Of a stretch of DNA of 64,000 nt, positions 7,830 through 16,171 are shown piece after piece. A program made the position numbers and the translations under genes. Location of the stretch: assembly GCF_900129305.1 (NCBI RefSeq), contig NZ_FQVB01000005.1:140068-204067 (forward strand), read 5' to 3'. The first letter of the stretch is position 1. Each line of letters begins with the position of its first letter. The notes beneath the pieces are model-generated. The model worked only from the letters and a program-made list of their open reading frames with translations, ran no database searches and had not been told where the DNA came from. The stretch comes from Desulfacinum infernum DSM 9756 (GTDB taxonomy: Bacteria; Desulfobacterota; Syntrophobacteria; Syntrophobacterales; DSM-9756).

Positions 7830-9476
7830 ATGGCCGTGAAGCTCATCGACAAGACCCCATCCGCTTACGACTACCCGCTTCTCATCAAGCAGCTCCTGCA
7901 TCGGCCCATCCGGTATTCCCCCGATCAGGAGATCGTCTATCGGGATCTGTACCGGTTCACCTACCGGGATCTGTACCGGAGGATCGGGCAGGCGGCTAAC
8001 GCGCTCAAGGCCTTGGGCGTGGAACCGGGGTCCACCGTGGGCGTCATGGACTGGGACAGTCACCGGTATCTGGAACTTTTTTACGCCGTACCCATGATGG
8101 GAGCGGTCATCCACACGGTCAACATCCGCCTGTCGCCTGAACAGATCCTCTACACCATCAACCACGCGGAAGACGACGTCCTCCTGGTCCATTCCGATTT
8201 TCTTCCCATCCTGGAAGCCATCAAGGACCAGTTCCAGACGGTCAAGAAGATCGTGCTCCTGAAGGACGGCGACGCCGTGCCCCAGACCACCGTTCCCCTG
8301 GACGGCGAATACGAGGAGCTGCTGGCCGGAGCCGACGCCGAATATGAGTTCCCCGACTTCGACGAAAACACGAAGGCCACCACCTTCTACACCACGGGCA
8401 CCACGGGACTTCCCAAGGGCGTCTATTTCAGCCACCGGCAATTGGTCCTGCACACCCTCGCCGTCATGGCGGCGGCCGGGTCCTATCACACCACGGCCAC
8501 CTTCCGGTCCAACGACGTCTACATGCCCCTGACCCCCATGTTTCACGTCCATGCGTGGGGCCTTCCCTACGTGGCGACCCAACTGGGGGTCAAGCAGGTG
8601 TATCCGGGCCGCTATGAACCCGCCGTTATCATGAAGCTCCTGATCACCGAGAAGGTGACCTTCTCCCACTGCGTGCCCACCATCCTCCACATGATTCTCA
8701 CCAGCCCCGCCGCCCAGCAGGTGGATCTTTCCAATTGGAAGGTGATCATCGGCGGCTCGGCTCTCACCAAGGGCCTGTGCAAGGCCGCCATGGACCGCGG
8801 CATCGATCTCATCACCGGATACGGCATGTCGGAAACCTGCCCGGTGCTCACCCTGTCCCAGCTTCAGCCCCACATGCTGGATTGGCCGGTCGAGGACCAG
8901 ATCCCCGTCCGGTGCCGCACGGGCCAGCCCATCCCCCTTGTGGATCTGCAACTCATGACCCCGGACGGCACATTTCTGCCCCACGACGGCAAGAGCACGG
9001 GCGAGGTGGTGGTGCGCACCCCGTGGCTCACCCAGGGCTACTTCAAGGATCCCGAACGGGCCGAGGAGCTGTGGCAGGGCGGTTGGCTCCACACGGGCGA
9101 CGTGGGCTACATCGACGAGAGGGGCTACCTGCAGATCACCGACCGTATCAAGGACGTGATCAAGACCGGCGGGGAATGGATTTCCACCCTGGAGCTGGAA
9201 GATATCCTGATGCAGCATGAGGCGGTAAGCGAAGCGGCCGCCATCGCCGTTCCCGACGAAAAGTGGGGCGAGCGGCCCATGGTGCTCGTGGTGTTGAAGG
9301 ACGACTACAAGGGGAAGGTGAGCGAAGACGACATCAAGGCCCACTTCATGCGCTTCGTGGAAGACGGCACCATCACCAAGTGGGCCGTGCCGGACCGGGT
9401 GGCCTTTCTGGATGCCCTGCCCAAGACCAGCGTGGGCAAGCTGGACAAGAAGGTCATGCGCCGGCAGTACAGCTGA
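7830..9476 (+). CDS. Fatty acyl-CoA ligase (AMP-forming)
   Basis: This 548-residue ANL-superfamily enzyme activates a carboxylic acid, via an acyl-adenylate, to its CoA thioester. The adenylation P-loop reads FYTTGTTGLPKGV, the A5-type motif is GYGMSETCP, and the C-terminal hinge is TGDVGYIDERGYLQITDRIKD followed by IKTGGEWIS; the catalytic lysine lies in TSVGKLDKK. The overall pattern matches the long/medium-chain acyl-CoA synthetases common in syntrophic and sulfate-reducing bacteria. AAGGAGGG at 7818-7825 fixes the start at ATG 7830; the longer upstream frame from 7680 overlaps the previous gene and is rejected. Chain-length specificity is not determinable here. Confidence 0.93.
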   Translation: MAVKLIDKTPSAYDYPLLIKQLLHRPIRYSPDQEIVYRDLYRFTYRDLYRRIGQAANALKALGVEPGSTVGVMDWDSHRYLELFYAVPMMGAVIHTVNIRLSPEQILYTINHAEDDVLLVHSDFLPILEAIKDQFQTVKKIVLLKDGDAVPQTTVPLDGEYEELLAGADAEYEFPDFDENTKATTFYTTGTTGLPKGVYFSHRQLVLHTLAVMAAAGSYHTTATFRSNDVYMPLTPMFHVHAWGLPYVATQLGVKQVYPGRYEPAVIMKLLITEKVTFSHCVPTILHMILTSPAAQQVDLSNWKVIIGGSALTKGLCKAAMDRGIDLITGYGMSETCPVLTLSQLQPHMLDWPVEDQIPVRCRTGQPIPLVDLQLMTPDGTFLPHDGKSTGEVVVRTPWLTQGYFKDPERAEELWQGGWLHTGDVGYIDERGYLQITDRIKDVIKTGGEWISTLELEDILMQHEAVSEAAAIAVPDEKWGERPMVLVVLKDDYKGKVSEDDIKAHFMRFVEDGTITKWAVPDRVAFLDALPKTSVGKLDKKVMRRQYS

Positions 9477-9535
9477 TGCGAACATAAGGCTCCGGTGCCA
9501 TAAGGATCCTTTCCGGTTCGCGAAAAAAACAAAAA

Positions 9536-9567
9536 CGGTAGGGGCGAAAGATCTTTCGCCCCTACCG
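9536..9567. repeat. REP-like palindrome, type A (perfect 32 bp)
   Basis: A perfect 32-bp palindrome is centred on AGATCT; each arm reads CGGTAGGGGCGAAAGA. Related copies are at 41116-41145 and 41480-41509. Here it lies between the convergent acyl-CoA ligase and trkH and may also serve as a transcription stop; the T-run expected of an intrinsic terminator is weak. Confidence 0.85.
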
Positions 9568-9666
9568 TGAGCGGACCGCCAAGCCCATTCAGGTGCGTTC
9601 GTCGCACACGGCGCCCCAGCGAGGTGAGCTTTACGCCCGCCCGTCAGGGCCGCCCCCCTCTTCTTT

Positions 9667-11115
9667 TCAGCGCCGCCAGAATTCCGGCACCAGCAACACG
9701 ATGACCGTATAGATCTCCAGCCGTCCCAGGAGCATGCAAAGGGACAAGAGCCACTTGGCCATGTAGGGCATGGCGGCGTAGTTGTCCGCCGGGCCCACTT
9801 CCCCCAGGCCCGGCCCGATGTTTCCGATGGTGGCGGCCACGGAGGCGAAGGCCGTGACCACGTCCACTCCCATGGCCGCCACCAGAAAGGACGAAAGGAT
9901 GAAGAGCCCCAAGTAGAGGATGAAGAATCCCCACACGCTGTGAATGACCTCCACGGGAACGGATTTGCCCCCCATCTTGAGCTGGGAAACGGCATGGGGG
10001 TGGATGAGGCGCATCAGTTCCCGATAGCCGTGTTTCATAAGGAGCATGATCCGAAGGCACTTCATGCCGCCGCCCGTGGAACCGGCCGAGGCCCCCAGGA
10101 ACATGCAAAAGAGCAGGATGGCCTGGGAGAGCGCCGGCCATTTTTCATAATCCGCCGTGGCGTAACCCGTGGTGGTGATGATGGAAACCACCTGGAACGA
10201 GGCGTACCGGAAGGCCTTGGACAGGCTGTCGTAGACGGCCCCGTAGATGTCCACCGTGCACACCAGCACGAAGACGGCCACCAGCCCCACGAAGAACCGC
10301 AGCTCGGGGTCCCGCCACAGGGCCTTGGGCCTTCCCACCAGAAGCTGGTAGTGCAGGGAAAAGTTGATCCCCGCCATCAACATGAAAAGGATGATCACCC
10401 CGTCCACATAGGCACTGGAATAGTGGCCGATGGAGGCGTTCTTGGTGGAAAAGCCCCCCGTGGCCAAGGTGCCGAAGGTGTGGCACAAGGCCTCGAAGAG
10501 ACTCATCCCTCCGGCCATGAGAAGGAGCGTTTCCAGCAAGGTAAAGAGTAGATAGACCTTCCAAAGCGCCGCCGCGGTATCCCGAATCCGGGGCCGCAGC
10601 TTGTCGGGCACCGGAGACGGTACTTCCGCCTTGTAGAGCTGCATCCCGCCCACACCCAAAAAGGGAAGGATCGCCAAAGAAAGGACGATGATCCCCATGC
10701 CACCCAGCCAATGGGTGAGGCTGCGCCACATGAGGATCCCGTGGGGGACCGCCTCGATGTCGGTGAGCACCGAAGCGCCCGTTGTGGTGAATCCCGACAT
10801 GGACTCGAAAAAGGCATCGGCAAAGGTATCGAAGGTTCCCGCGAAGTAGAACGGGAGGGCTCCCACCAGCGCCGCGCCGATCCACCCCAGGCTCACGATG
10901 GCCATGCCTTCCCGGTGCCCCAAGACCCCCGGAGGTTCGGAGCGAAAGGGCAGCACCAACAACGCTCCGAGCCCCAGGGAGACGGCCATGGATTCCAGAA
11001 GCGCAGCCAGATCTCCGGCTCCGTGGGCGACGGAAAAGGCAACCGGGAGGACCAGGGTGGCCCCCACGCACCAGATCAAGACGCCCGTCACCCGAAACAC
11101 GTAGCGCCACCGCAT
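9667..11115 (-). CDS. trkH: Potassium uptake protein TrkH
   Basis: TrkH, 482 residues, is the polytopic K+-translocating subunit. The four selectivity-loop regions typical of the TrkH/KtrB/HKT superfamily can be read in order: GFTTTGASVL, GTLATGGFSTKN, ITTTGYATADYEKWP and AATIGNIGPGLG, each after a membrane helix. The ATG follows the trkA stop codon directly (TGA then ATG), so TrkA and TrkH are made as a coupled pair. Uptake is driven by membrane potential and gated by TrkA. Confidence 0.95.
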   Translation of the reverse strand: MRWRYVFRVTGVLIWCVGATLVLPVAFSVAHGAGDLAALLESMAVSLGLGALLVLPFRSEPPGVLGHREGMAIVSLGWIGAALVGALPFYFAGTFDTFADAFFESMSGFTTTGASVLTDIEAVPHGILMWRSLTHWLGGMGIIVLSLAILPFLGVGGMQLYKAEVPSPVPDKLRPRIRDTAAALWKVYLLFTLLETLLLMAGGMSLFEALCHTFGTLATGGFSTKNASIGHYSSAYVDGVIILFMLMAGINFSLHYQLLVGRPKALWRDPELRFFVGLVAVFVLVCTVDIYGAVYDSLSKAFRYASFQVVSIITTTGYATADYEKWPALSQAILLFCMFLGASAGSTGGGMKCLRIMLLMKHGYRELMRLIHPHAVSQLKMGGKSVPVEVIHSVWGFFILYLGLFILSSFLVAAMGVDVVTAFASVAATIGNIGPGLGEVGPADNYAAMPYMAKWLLSLCMLLGRLEIYTVIVLLVPEFWRR

Positions 11116-12480
11116 TCAGATCGTCCTCATCTTCACGGAAAGCTCCTCCTCCACCCTGGCCATGGCCCTCCGGGTGCTCAGGATGAGCACCCGCTCTCCC
11201 GGCTGGATCGCGGTGTCGCCGGTGGGAATGATGGTCTCGGTTCCCCGGAGAACGGCAAGCACAATGGCTCCCTTGGGAAATTTGATGTCCTTGAGGGGCC
11301 TTCCCACCAGGCCGGAACGCTCCACCGCCTCCACCTCCAGCACCTCCGCCTCTTCCCCTTTCAGGGAAAAGGCGGACAGGATCTTCCCCGTTCGCACGTA
11401 TTGGAGGATCGTATTGATGGCGGACAGCCGGGGGCTCACGATATGCCCCAGCCCGATGGCGTTGACGATGGGCATGTAGGCAAACTTGCTGATGCGCGTG
11501 ATGGCCATGCGGGCCCCCAGGCGCCGGGTGAGCAGAGAACAGAGAATGTTGGTCTCTTCATCCCCGGTGAGGGCCACCACCAGATCCATGCGACCCACGT
11601 TTTCTTCCAGCAGGATGCGCTGGTCCGTTCCGTCACCATGCAATACGATGGTGTGGTCCAGGGAATCGGCCAGGACCTGGCACCGGGCCAGATCCTTTTC
11701 CAGAAGCCGCACATGCAGGGACTGCTTCTCGAGCCTCCTGGCCAGGCGAAGTCCGATGTCTCCGCCGCCGATGATGAGCACGTTGCCCGGATGCTCGCTT
11801 CGGCATCCGAAAAACCGCAGCACCTTCTTCAGGTCCCGGGTCTCGCAGACCACATAGACCAGATCGTCGCGCTGGATCACGTCCCGTCCGTACGGAACCA
11901 GAAGGGCATCGTTACGGAAGATGGCCCCCACCACGAAGCGCACATTCCCCACCGCCTGCCTCAATTCCGCCATGGACGCCCCCAGCACCGGGCAGCCTTC
12001 CTTGATGCGGATGCCGATCAGGTGGAGGCGGCCCTCGGCGAATTCACTCACATCCTCCGCATCGGGAACGGAAATCAGGCGCTCGATGGTTCGGACCACC
12101 TCCACGTCCGGGTTGATGACGCGGTCCAGGTTCAGGCTGGTTTCCAGAAAGCCGGGACGAAAATCCGTGTAAGCCTCGCTTCGGATGCGCGCCAGCTTTT
12201 TCACGTCGGGGGCCAGCACGTTGGCAAAGAAACAGGCAATGAGGTTGGTTTCGTCACTGTCGGTCACGGCCAGAAACGTCTGGGCTTCCTGGATCCCGGC
12301 CTCCTCCAACACCTTGGGATCGCTCCCGGAGCCTTCCAACGGCTGCACGTCCAAGGCGTCCGTAAGCCGCGCCAAAGCAGCGGGGTCTTTGTCGATGACG
12401 ACCACTTCCTTGTTTTCTTCGGCCAGTCTTTGTGCGATGTGGAAACCCACTTCGCCCGCTCCCACAATGATCACTTTCAA
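11116..12480 (-). CDS. trkA: Trk potassium system regulatory protein TrkA
   Basis: TrkA, 454 residues, is a cytoplasmic NAD(H)/nucleotide-binding gating ring subunit. It contains two tandem RCK units: Rossmann motifs GAGEVG at the N terminus and IGGGDIG near residue 233, each followed by an RCK_C domain. The start is taken as TTG 12480 because AAAAGGAG lies 8 bases upstream and this puts the first Rossmann strand (KVIIVGAGE) at the very N terminus, as in the family; the longer frame from 12537 adds residues with no counterpart. Confidence 0.94.
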   Translation of the reverse strand: MKVIIVGAGEVGFHIAQRLAEENKEVVVIDKDPAALARLTDALDVQPLEGSGSDPKVLEEAGIQEAQTFLAVTDSDETNLIACFFANVLAPDVKKLARIRSEAYTDFRPGFLETSLNLDRVINPDVEVVRTIERLISVPDAEDVSEFAEGRLHLIGIRIKEGCPVLGASMAELRQAVGNVRFVVGAIFRNDALLVPYGRDVIQRDDLVYVVCETRDLKKVLRFFGCRSEHPGNVLIIGGGDIGLRLARRLEKQSLHVRLLEKDLARCQVLADSLDHTIVLHGDGTDQRILLEENVGRMDLVVALTGDEETNILCSLLTRRLGARMAITRISKFAYMPIVNAIGLGHIVSPRLSAINTILQYVRTGKILSAFSLKGEEAEVLEVEAVERSGLVGRPLKDIKFPKGAIVLAVLRGTETIIPTGDTAIQPGERVLILSTRRAMARVEEELSVKMRTI

Positions 12481-12679
12481 GGCGAGGCTCCTTTTCCATG
12501 GGGATGGCACAAGCCGACTTCCCAGGCGGTGTAGCAAAGGCGACCCGTTCTGGCAAGCGCAATGCCGCCGTCAAAAGGGACTCGGTCGGCCGTCACCGGC
12601 AGCTTAGACCATTGCGCCCCGGCGGGTCTTGTGATAGAAACCTTCATTGTGAAAAAGGGCATTAAAGGAGGAGAAAAGG

Positions 12680-12868
12680 ATGTCGAACTGGGCGTGGCGA
12701 ATCGGCATGTTGGTTGTGGGCGGGGTACCGGCCATCATCGGTGGTGGTCTTTTCTGGCACCTTTTTGAAAAGTGGACGGCGGTCATCGTCTGGGAAATCG
12801 TACTTCTTTTCCTTTTGAGCGTGATCATCGCCAAGGGAGACAAGCGGGGGCAGGAAGCGGGCCACTAG
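12680..12868 (+). CDS. Small two-helix membrane protein, unknown
   Basis: A 62-residue protein has a strong ribosome-binding site (AAAGGAGGAG, about 7 bases before the ATG). It holds two hydrophobic stretches (residues about 8-26 and 32-50) separated by a short polar turn with EKW, and a charged C terminus. It is not recognised as a known family. It stands alone on the plus strand, upstream of REP DNA and opposite trkA. The good Shine-Dalgarno and clean topology make it a likely real gene. Confidence 0.65.
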   Translation: MSNWAWRIGMLVVGGVPAIIGGGLFWHLFEKWTAVIVWEIVLLFLLSVIIAKGDKRGQEAGH

Positions 12869-12927
12869 GGAAATGACCGCGAGGTAACGCCTTTCCACCC
12901 GTAGGGGATTGAGCGTCCATTATTCGC

Positions 12928-12955
12928 GTAGGGGCGGTTCGCGAACCGCCCCTAC
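12928..12955. repeat. REP-like palindrome, type B (perfect 28 bp)
   Basis: A perfect palindrome has arms GTAGGGGCGGTTCG and CGAACCGCCCCTAC. It is preceded at 12905-12914 by GGGATTGAGC, which also precedes the diverged type B palindrome at 41222-41243. Placed between the small membrane gene and the DUF6485 gene. Confidence 0.85.
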
Positions 12956-13043
12956 ATGAGACTCCCACCCCCGAAGAGGTCCCCCTTTTTCGGTGATTTT
13001 ATTGCTCATATCCCGGCGGGGCTCCCGGACAGGAGGCGCATGC

Positions 13044-13247
13044 ATGGAATGCAAGAAGGAAAAGAATCTCAGCTCCTGCAACTGCACCTATGAGCCCTGT
13101 TCCAGAAAGGGCATCTGCTGCGAATGCCTTCAGTATCATCTGAAAAGCAGGCAGCTTCCGGCCTGCTGCTTCCCGGCGGATGCCGAAAGAACCTACGATC
13201 GGTCCTTCGAGCACTTCGCCCGGCTGGTCCAGCAAAAGAAGGTTTGA
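13044..13247 (+). CDS. DUF6485 family small cysteine-rich protein
   Basis: The 67-residue protein begins MECKKEKNLSSCNCTYEPC and carries eight cysteines, including the pairs C-N-C and C-C-E-C followed by a Y-H segment and PACCFP, a spacing typical of a small metal-binding protein of the DUF6485 family found in strict anaerobes. Function is unknown. AGGAGG at 13031-13036 selects ATG 13044. It converges on the minus-strand YkgJ-like gene 22 bp downstream, another cysteine-rich protein. Confidence 0.82.
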   Translation: MECKKEKNLSSCNCTYEPCSRKGICCECLQYHLKSRQLPACCFPADAERTYDRSFEHFARLVQQKKV

Positions 13248-13269
13248 TCCCCTTAGGATCCTCCCTCCT

Positions 13270-13881
13270 TCATCGCAACCCCGCTTCCCTTTTGACCAGG
13301 AGGAGGCCGGGGCTCTTGTGAAAATACATGTGCGGGGAGTCCACTCCCACGGAAAGGAAGCGGGCTTCGATCCAATCGAAGAGAACGGGGCGGTCCGGCC
13401 AGGTGAATCCCCTTTCCTCTTGCCGCAAATCCTCCCACAGGGCCCTTGCCTGGGGCCATCGAAGGAAAATCTCCTCCTTGGCATCGCTGCAGTAAAAGAG
13501 CGCACAGGATACGGGACTCAGGGGAAGGATACATCCGCGGGGTCCCAGGTACACGCACCGGTCCGGCCTGAAAGGGGATTCCAGGGCCTTGTAGATCCCT
13601 GCCCGGGCCGCCTCGTCGCCCAGGACCCAGGCAATGACCAGATCCGCAAAGAAGGTGATGATGCTCTCGAAGCCGCAGCAGGCGCTTCGCCCGTTGTGGA
13701 AGCACGACGAGGCGCACAGCTCCGAAAAAAACTCCTGCTGGAAGGCGTCCACCTTGGCCCGGAACGCCAGATAGGGCTCGATTCGTTCCCGGAGCGCCTT
13801 CCGATCCCCATCGCCCATGCGCGACAGGCCCAGCACGATGGCGTCCAGGCTCCTTCGCTGCTCCTCATTGTATTCGCTCAC
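13270..13881 (-). CDS. YkgJ-like cysteine-cluster protein
   Basis: A 203-residue cytoplasmic protein with cysteine clusters CASSCFHNGRSACCGFES near residues 55-75 and GPRGCILPLSPVSCALFYC near 115-135, the general pattern of YkgJ/zinc-or-iron-chelating proteins. The rest is helical. The start is taken at GTG 13881 because AGGAGG lies 7 bases upstream; the longer frame to 13935 has no such site. Metal and role are unknown; family assignment is by cysteine pattern only. Confidence 0.65.
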   Translation of the reverse strand: MSEYNEEQRRSLDAIVLGLSRMGDGDRKALRERIEPYLAFRAKVDAFQQEFFSELCASSCFHNGRSACCGFESIITFFADLVIAWVLGDEAARAGIYKALESPFRPDRCVYLGPRGCILPLSPVSCALFYCSDAKEEIFLRWPQARALWEDLRQEERGFTWPDRPVLFDWIEARFLSVGVDSPHMYFHKSPGLLLVKREAGLR

Positions 13882-13978
13882 CCCATCCTCCTGCTGGGCG
13901 GCCCCATCGCGGCTTTCGCCGCGCCCCCAGACCACCCATTTTCATTGGCGTCCATTTGCGTTCATTCGCGGTTCTTCT

Positions 13979-15775
13979 TCACAGCAGCCTGGGGAGGTCG
14001 TGGACATACGAATAAAAGTCCAGAGGCCGGATCAGGCCATAGACCCTGGCGCCCGCCGCATCGATGATCTCCCGGTCTTCCGTGACGAGCAGGGCCTTCC
14101 GATCCTTGTTCTTCCCGATGGCCTGCACGATGTAAAGATCCGCCGTGTTCCCTCTGGACTTGTCCGTGTAGACGATCTCCACTTTTCCCCGCCGGTCCCT
14201 GAAATCCTCCTGACCGTCGAAGACGAGTACGATCTTTCGAAAATGGTCTTGCTTGGTCTGTACCGCCTCGATGAAGTCGTTTCGAAGGTCGGCCAGGTCC
14301 GCCCCCCGATTCCCGTCGGAGTCCAGAAGGCGGACCAGAATGTTGTAGCCGTCCACGTAGAGCGTGTAGCGAAGGCTTTCACCGCCGGCCACAAAATCTT
14401 CCAGGTTCTTCCAGTCCCCGCGGGAGTCCTTGGGCGGTGCGCCTTTCAGGAATCGCCCGTAAAGGGCTTCCAGGATCTGTCGCCGCTTATGTTCCACCTC
14501 CCCCAGCAGCGTTTCGGGATCCGGCAGCATTCCGGCAGCTTCCAGATCGCGCAAGGCCCGCTCCAACCGTTGGAGGATCCTCAGGTTTGGAGGCGCCGGA
14601 TCCAGGAGCCTCAATCTCCGCACCAACTCTTCCCGCCTCAGATCGGCGGGCAATCCCTTCAGGGCCTTCTCCACACCCGGGAGCGCAAGCAGCCGATCCC
14701 GTTCCGCAAGCAGGGCCTCCCTGAGGCGCCGCACCTCGGGGTGAACCACCAGGGAGTCGGAGAAGATGCGCTCGATTTCGTTCAGGTGAAGATCCACCTT
14801 GAGGAGCTTTCGGCGAACGTCCCCAATGAGTCCGTAACGCTCATCGGCCTCTTTTTGCAGCGAAAACGTCCTGTCCGCCCAGATGAGGAGTTGGTCCAGG
14901 CGCCGCGAAGCCTTTTCCACCCCCTGCCAGTCGATTTCCCCGCGGGTTTCGTAACGTGCGTACCAGCGTCGCCTTTCCTCGTTGATTCGATCTTCAAGTG
15001 CCGACTGAAAGGAGGCTTCCCATTCCCGGAGCTTTCGCTTGAGGTCGGCATTTTCGCTCAGCAGCCGCTCCTTTTCGGAGGTCAGCGCCGCTTTCTCCTG
15101 CCTGAGCTTTTCGATTCTCTCTTCCAGCCGTCTTCGCTTCTCGGCTTCCCGGTGTCCCGCTCCCTTCCCGGTCGGACCTTTGCCGGAAACGGTGCCCCGG
15201 GACGTTTCCCCTCCCGTGCCCGTGAAACCCAAGGACGAGAAAATGACAGAGGACTCAGGAACCTCTTTCTGCGCTTTCCGCAGAATGCTTTGGACGGGGA
15301 CAAAGAATTCCACGAGCCGCTGGTCCAAGCGGCGTCTCCAGAAATCCTCCTTAGCGGTGAGGTCGGCCAGATCCTCCAGGGCCTCCTCCAGGAAGAAAAG
15401 GGATATCACGAGCCGTTCCGGCCCCAGGAGGTCCTTGAGGTCCCACAGGTTCTCGCGGATGAAACGCCGGTCCAGCATGTCCAGGAAGGCCAGGATCTCC
15501 AGGTTGGCGTCCGCCCACGCGTCGGCCGCCGCTTGGAAGAAAGCGGGGTCGGTTTTCAGGATTTCCGCGAGCCGTTCCGCGGCGGGCGCGCGGTCCAACT
15601 CCCGTTCGATCTTTCCATCACCGGAGGGAAGCCCGCGGAAGACGGCCTCTCGCACGTGGGGAAAGTCCTGAAAAAGTTGAACCCAGAGGCCTCTTTCCAT
15701 ATCCTGGACGAGAAAAAGGAAAAAGGGCTCGGGCAGCCTGGGATGGATGGATTGCAGAAAAAGGGATGAGGCCAC
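13979..15775 (-). CDS. Coiled-coil protein with C-terminal NYN (YacP-like) nuclease domain
   Basis: A 598-residue protein. Residues 1-190 are helical and of unknown fold; about 208-265 form a charged coiled coil (EKLRQEKAALTSEKERLLSE); 270-450 are again helical. Residues 472-598 are an NYN/PIN-like nuclease domain: LYVDGYNIL opens it, followed by IVLVFDGQED, DKSRGNTADLYIV and LLVTEDREIIDAA, which supply the expected acidic metal ligands. YacP/Rae1-type NYN domains cleave RNA, so a ribonuclease role is likely. The start is a GTG with AAGGA upstream. The long N-terminal extension is not one I recognise. CutA is divergent 66 bp away. Confidence 0.78.
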   Translation of the reverse strand: MASSLFLQSIHPRLPEPFFLFLVQDMERGLWVQLFQDFPHVREAVFRGLPSGDGKIERELDRAPAAERLAEILKTDPAFFQAAADAWADANLEILAFLDMLDRRFIRENLWDLKDLLGPERLVISLFFLEEALEDLADLTAKEDFWRRRLDQRLVEFFVPVQSILRKAQKEVPESSVIFSSLGFTGTGGETSRGTVSGKGPTGKGAGHREAEKRRRLEERIEKLRQEKAALTSEKERLLSENADLKRKLREWEASFQSALEDRINEERRRWYARYETRGEIDWQGVEKASRRLDQLLIWADRTFSLQKEADERYGLIGDVRRKLLKVDLHLNEIERIFSDSLVVHPEVRRLREALLAERDRLLALPGVEKALKGLPADLRREELVRRLRLLDPAPPNLRILQRLERALRDLEAAGMLPDPETLLGEVEHKRRQILEALYGRFLKGAPPKDSRGDWKNLEDFVAGGESLRYTLYVDGYNILVRLLDSDGNRGADLADLRNDFIEAVQTKQDHFRKIVLVFDGQEDFRDRRGKVEIVYTDKSRGNTADLYIVQAIGKNKDRKALLVTEDREIIDAAGARVYGLIRPLDFYSYVHDLPRLL

Positions 15776-15841
15776 GAGCGCTGTCCTTGCTGCTGCTTGA
15801 TCGTGTCAATCGGTGATCCCTCGACCGGAAGGAGGAGTCCC

Positions 15842-16171
15842 ATGGACCAGGTTCTTGTCGTTTTCGTCACGGTGGGAAGCCAGGAGGAGGGCCTGCGCAT
15901 CGCCCGAACGGTTGTGGAAGAGCAACTGGCGGCGTGCGTGAACATGATCCCCGCGGTGCGATCCATCTACAGCTGGAAGGGCCAGGTCTGCGATGATCCG
16001 GAAGTCCTCCTGGTCATCAAGACCCGGCAGGCCGTCTTCCCCCGCTTGGAGGCCCGGGTCAAGGAGCTCCACAGCTACGACGTGGCGGAAATCATCGCCC
16101 TTCCCGTGGCCGCGGGTTCGTCGGATTACTTGAACTGGGTTCTCGCCTGCACGTCACGAGGAGCGGCCTAG
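15842..16171 (+). CDS. cutA: Divalent-cation tolerance protein CutA
   Basis: The 109-residue protein matches CutA1 along its whole length: VVFVTVGSQEEGLRIARTVVEEQLAACVNM, SIYSWKGQV and the LLVIKTR strand. CutA forms trimers like PII proteins; a link to copper tolerance is reported in E. coli, but its general role is not settled. AAGGAGGA at 15829-15836 fixes the start. Its 3' end overlaps the convergent hisD gene by 18 bp. Confidence 0.94.
   Translation: MDQVLVVFVTVGSQEEGLRIARTVVEEQLAACVNMIPAVRSIYSWKGQVCDDPEVLLVIKTRQAVFPRLEARVKELHSYDVAEIIALPVAAGSSDYLNWVLACTSRGAA

Noticed and set aside
10711..12534. Plus-strand open frame of 607 codons opposite trkH and trkA
   Set aside because: Composition shadow; TrkH and TrkA on the other strand have full family motifs.
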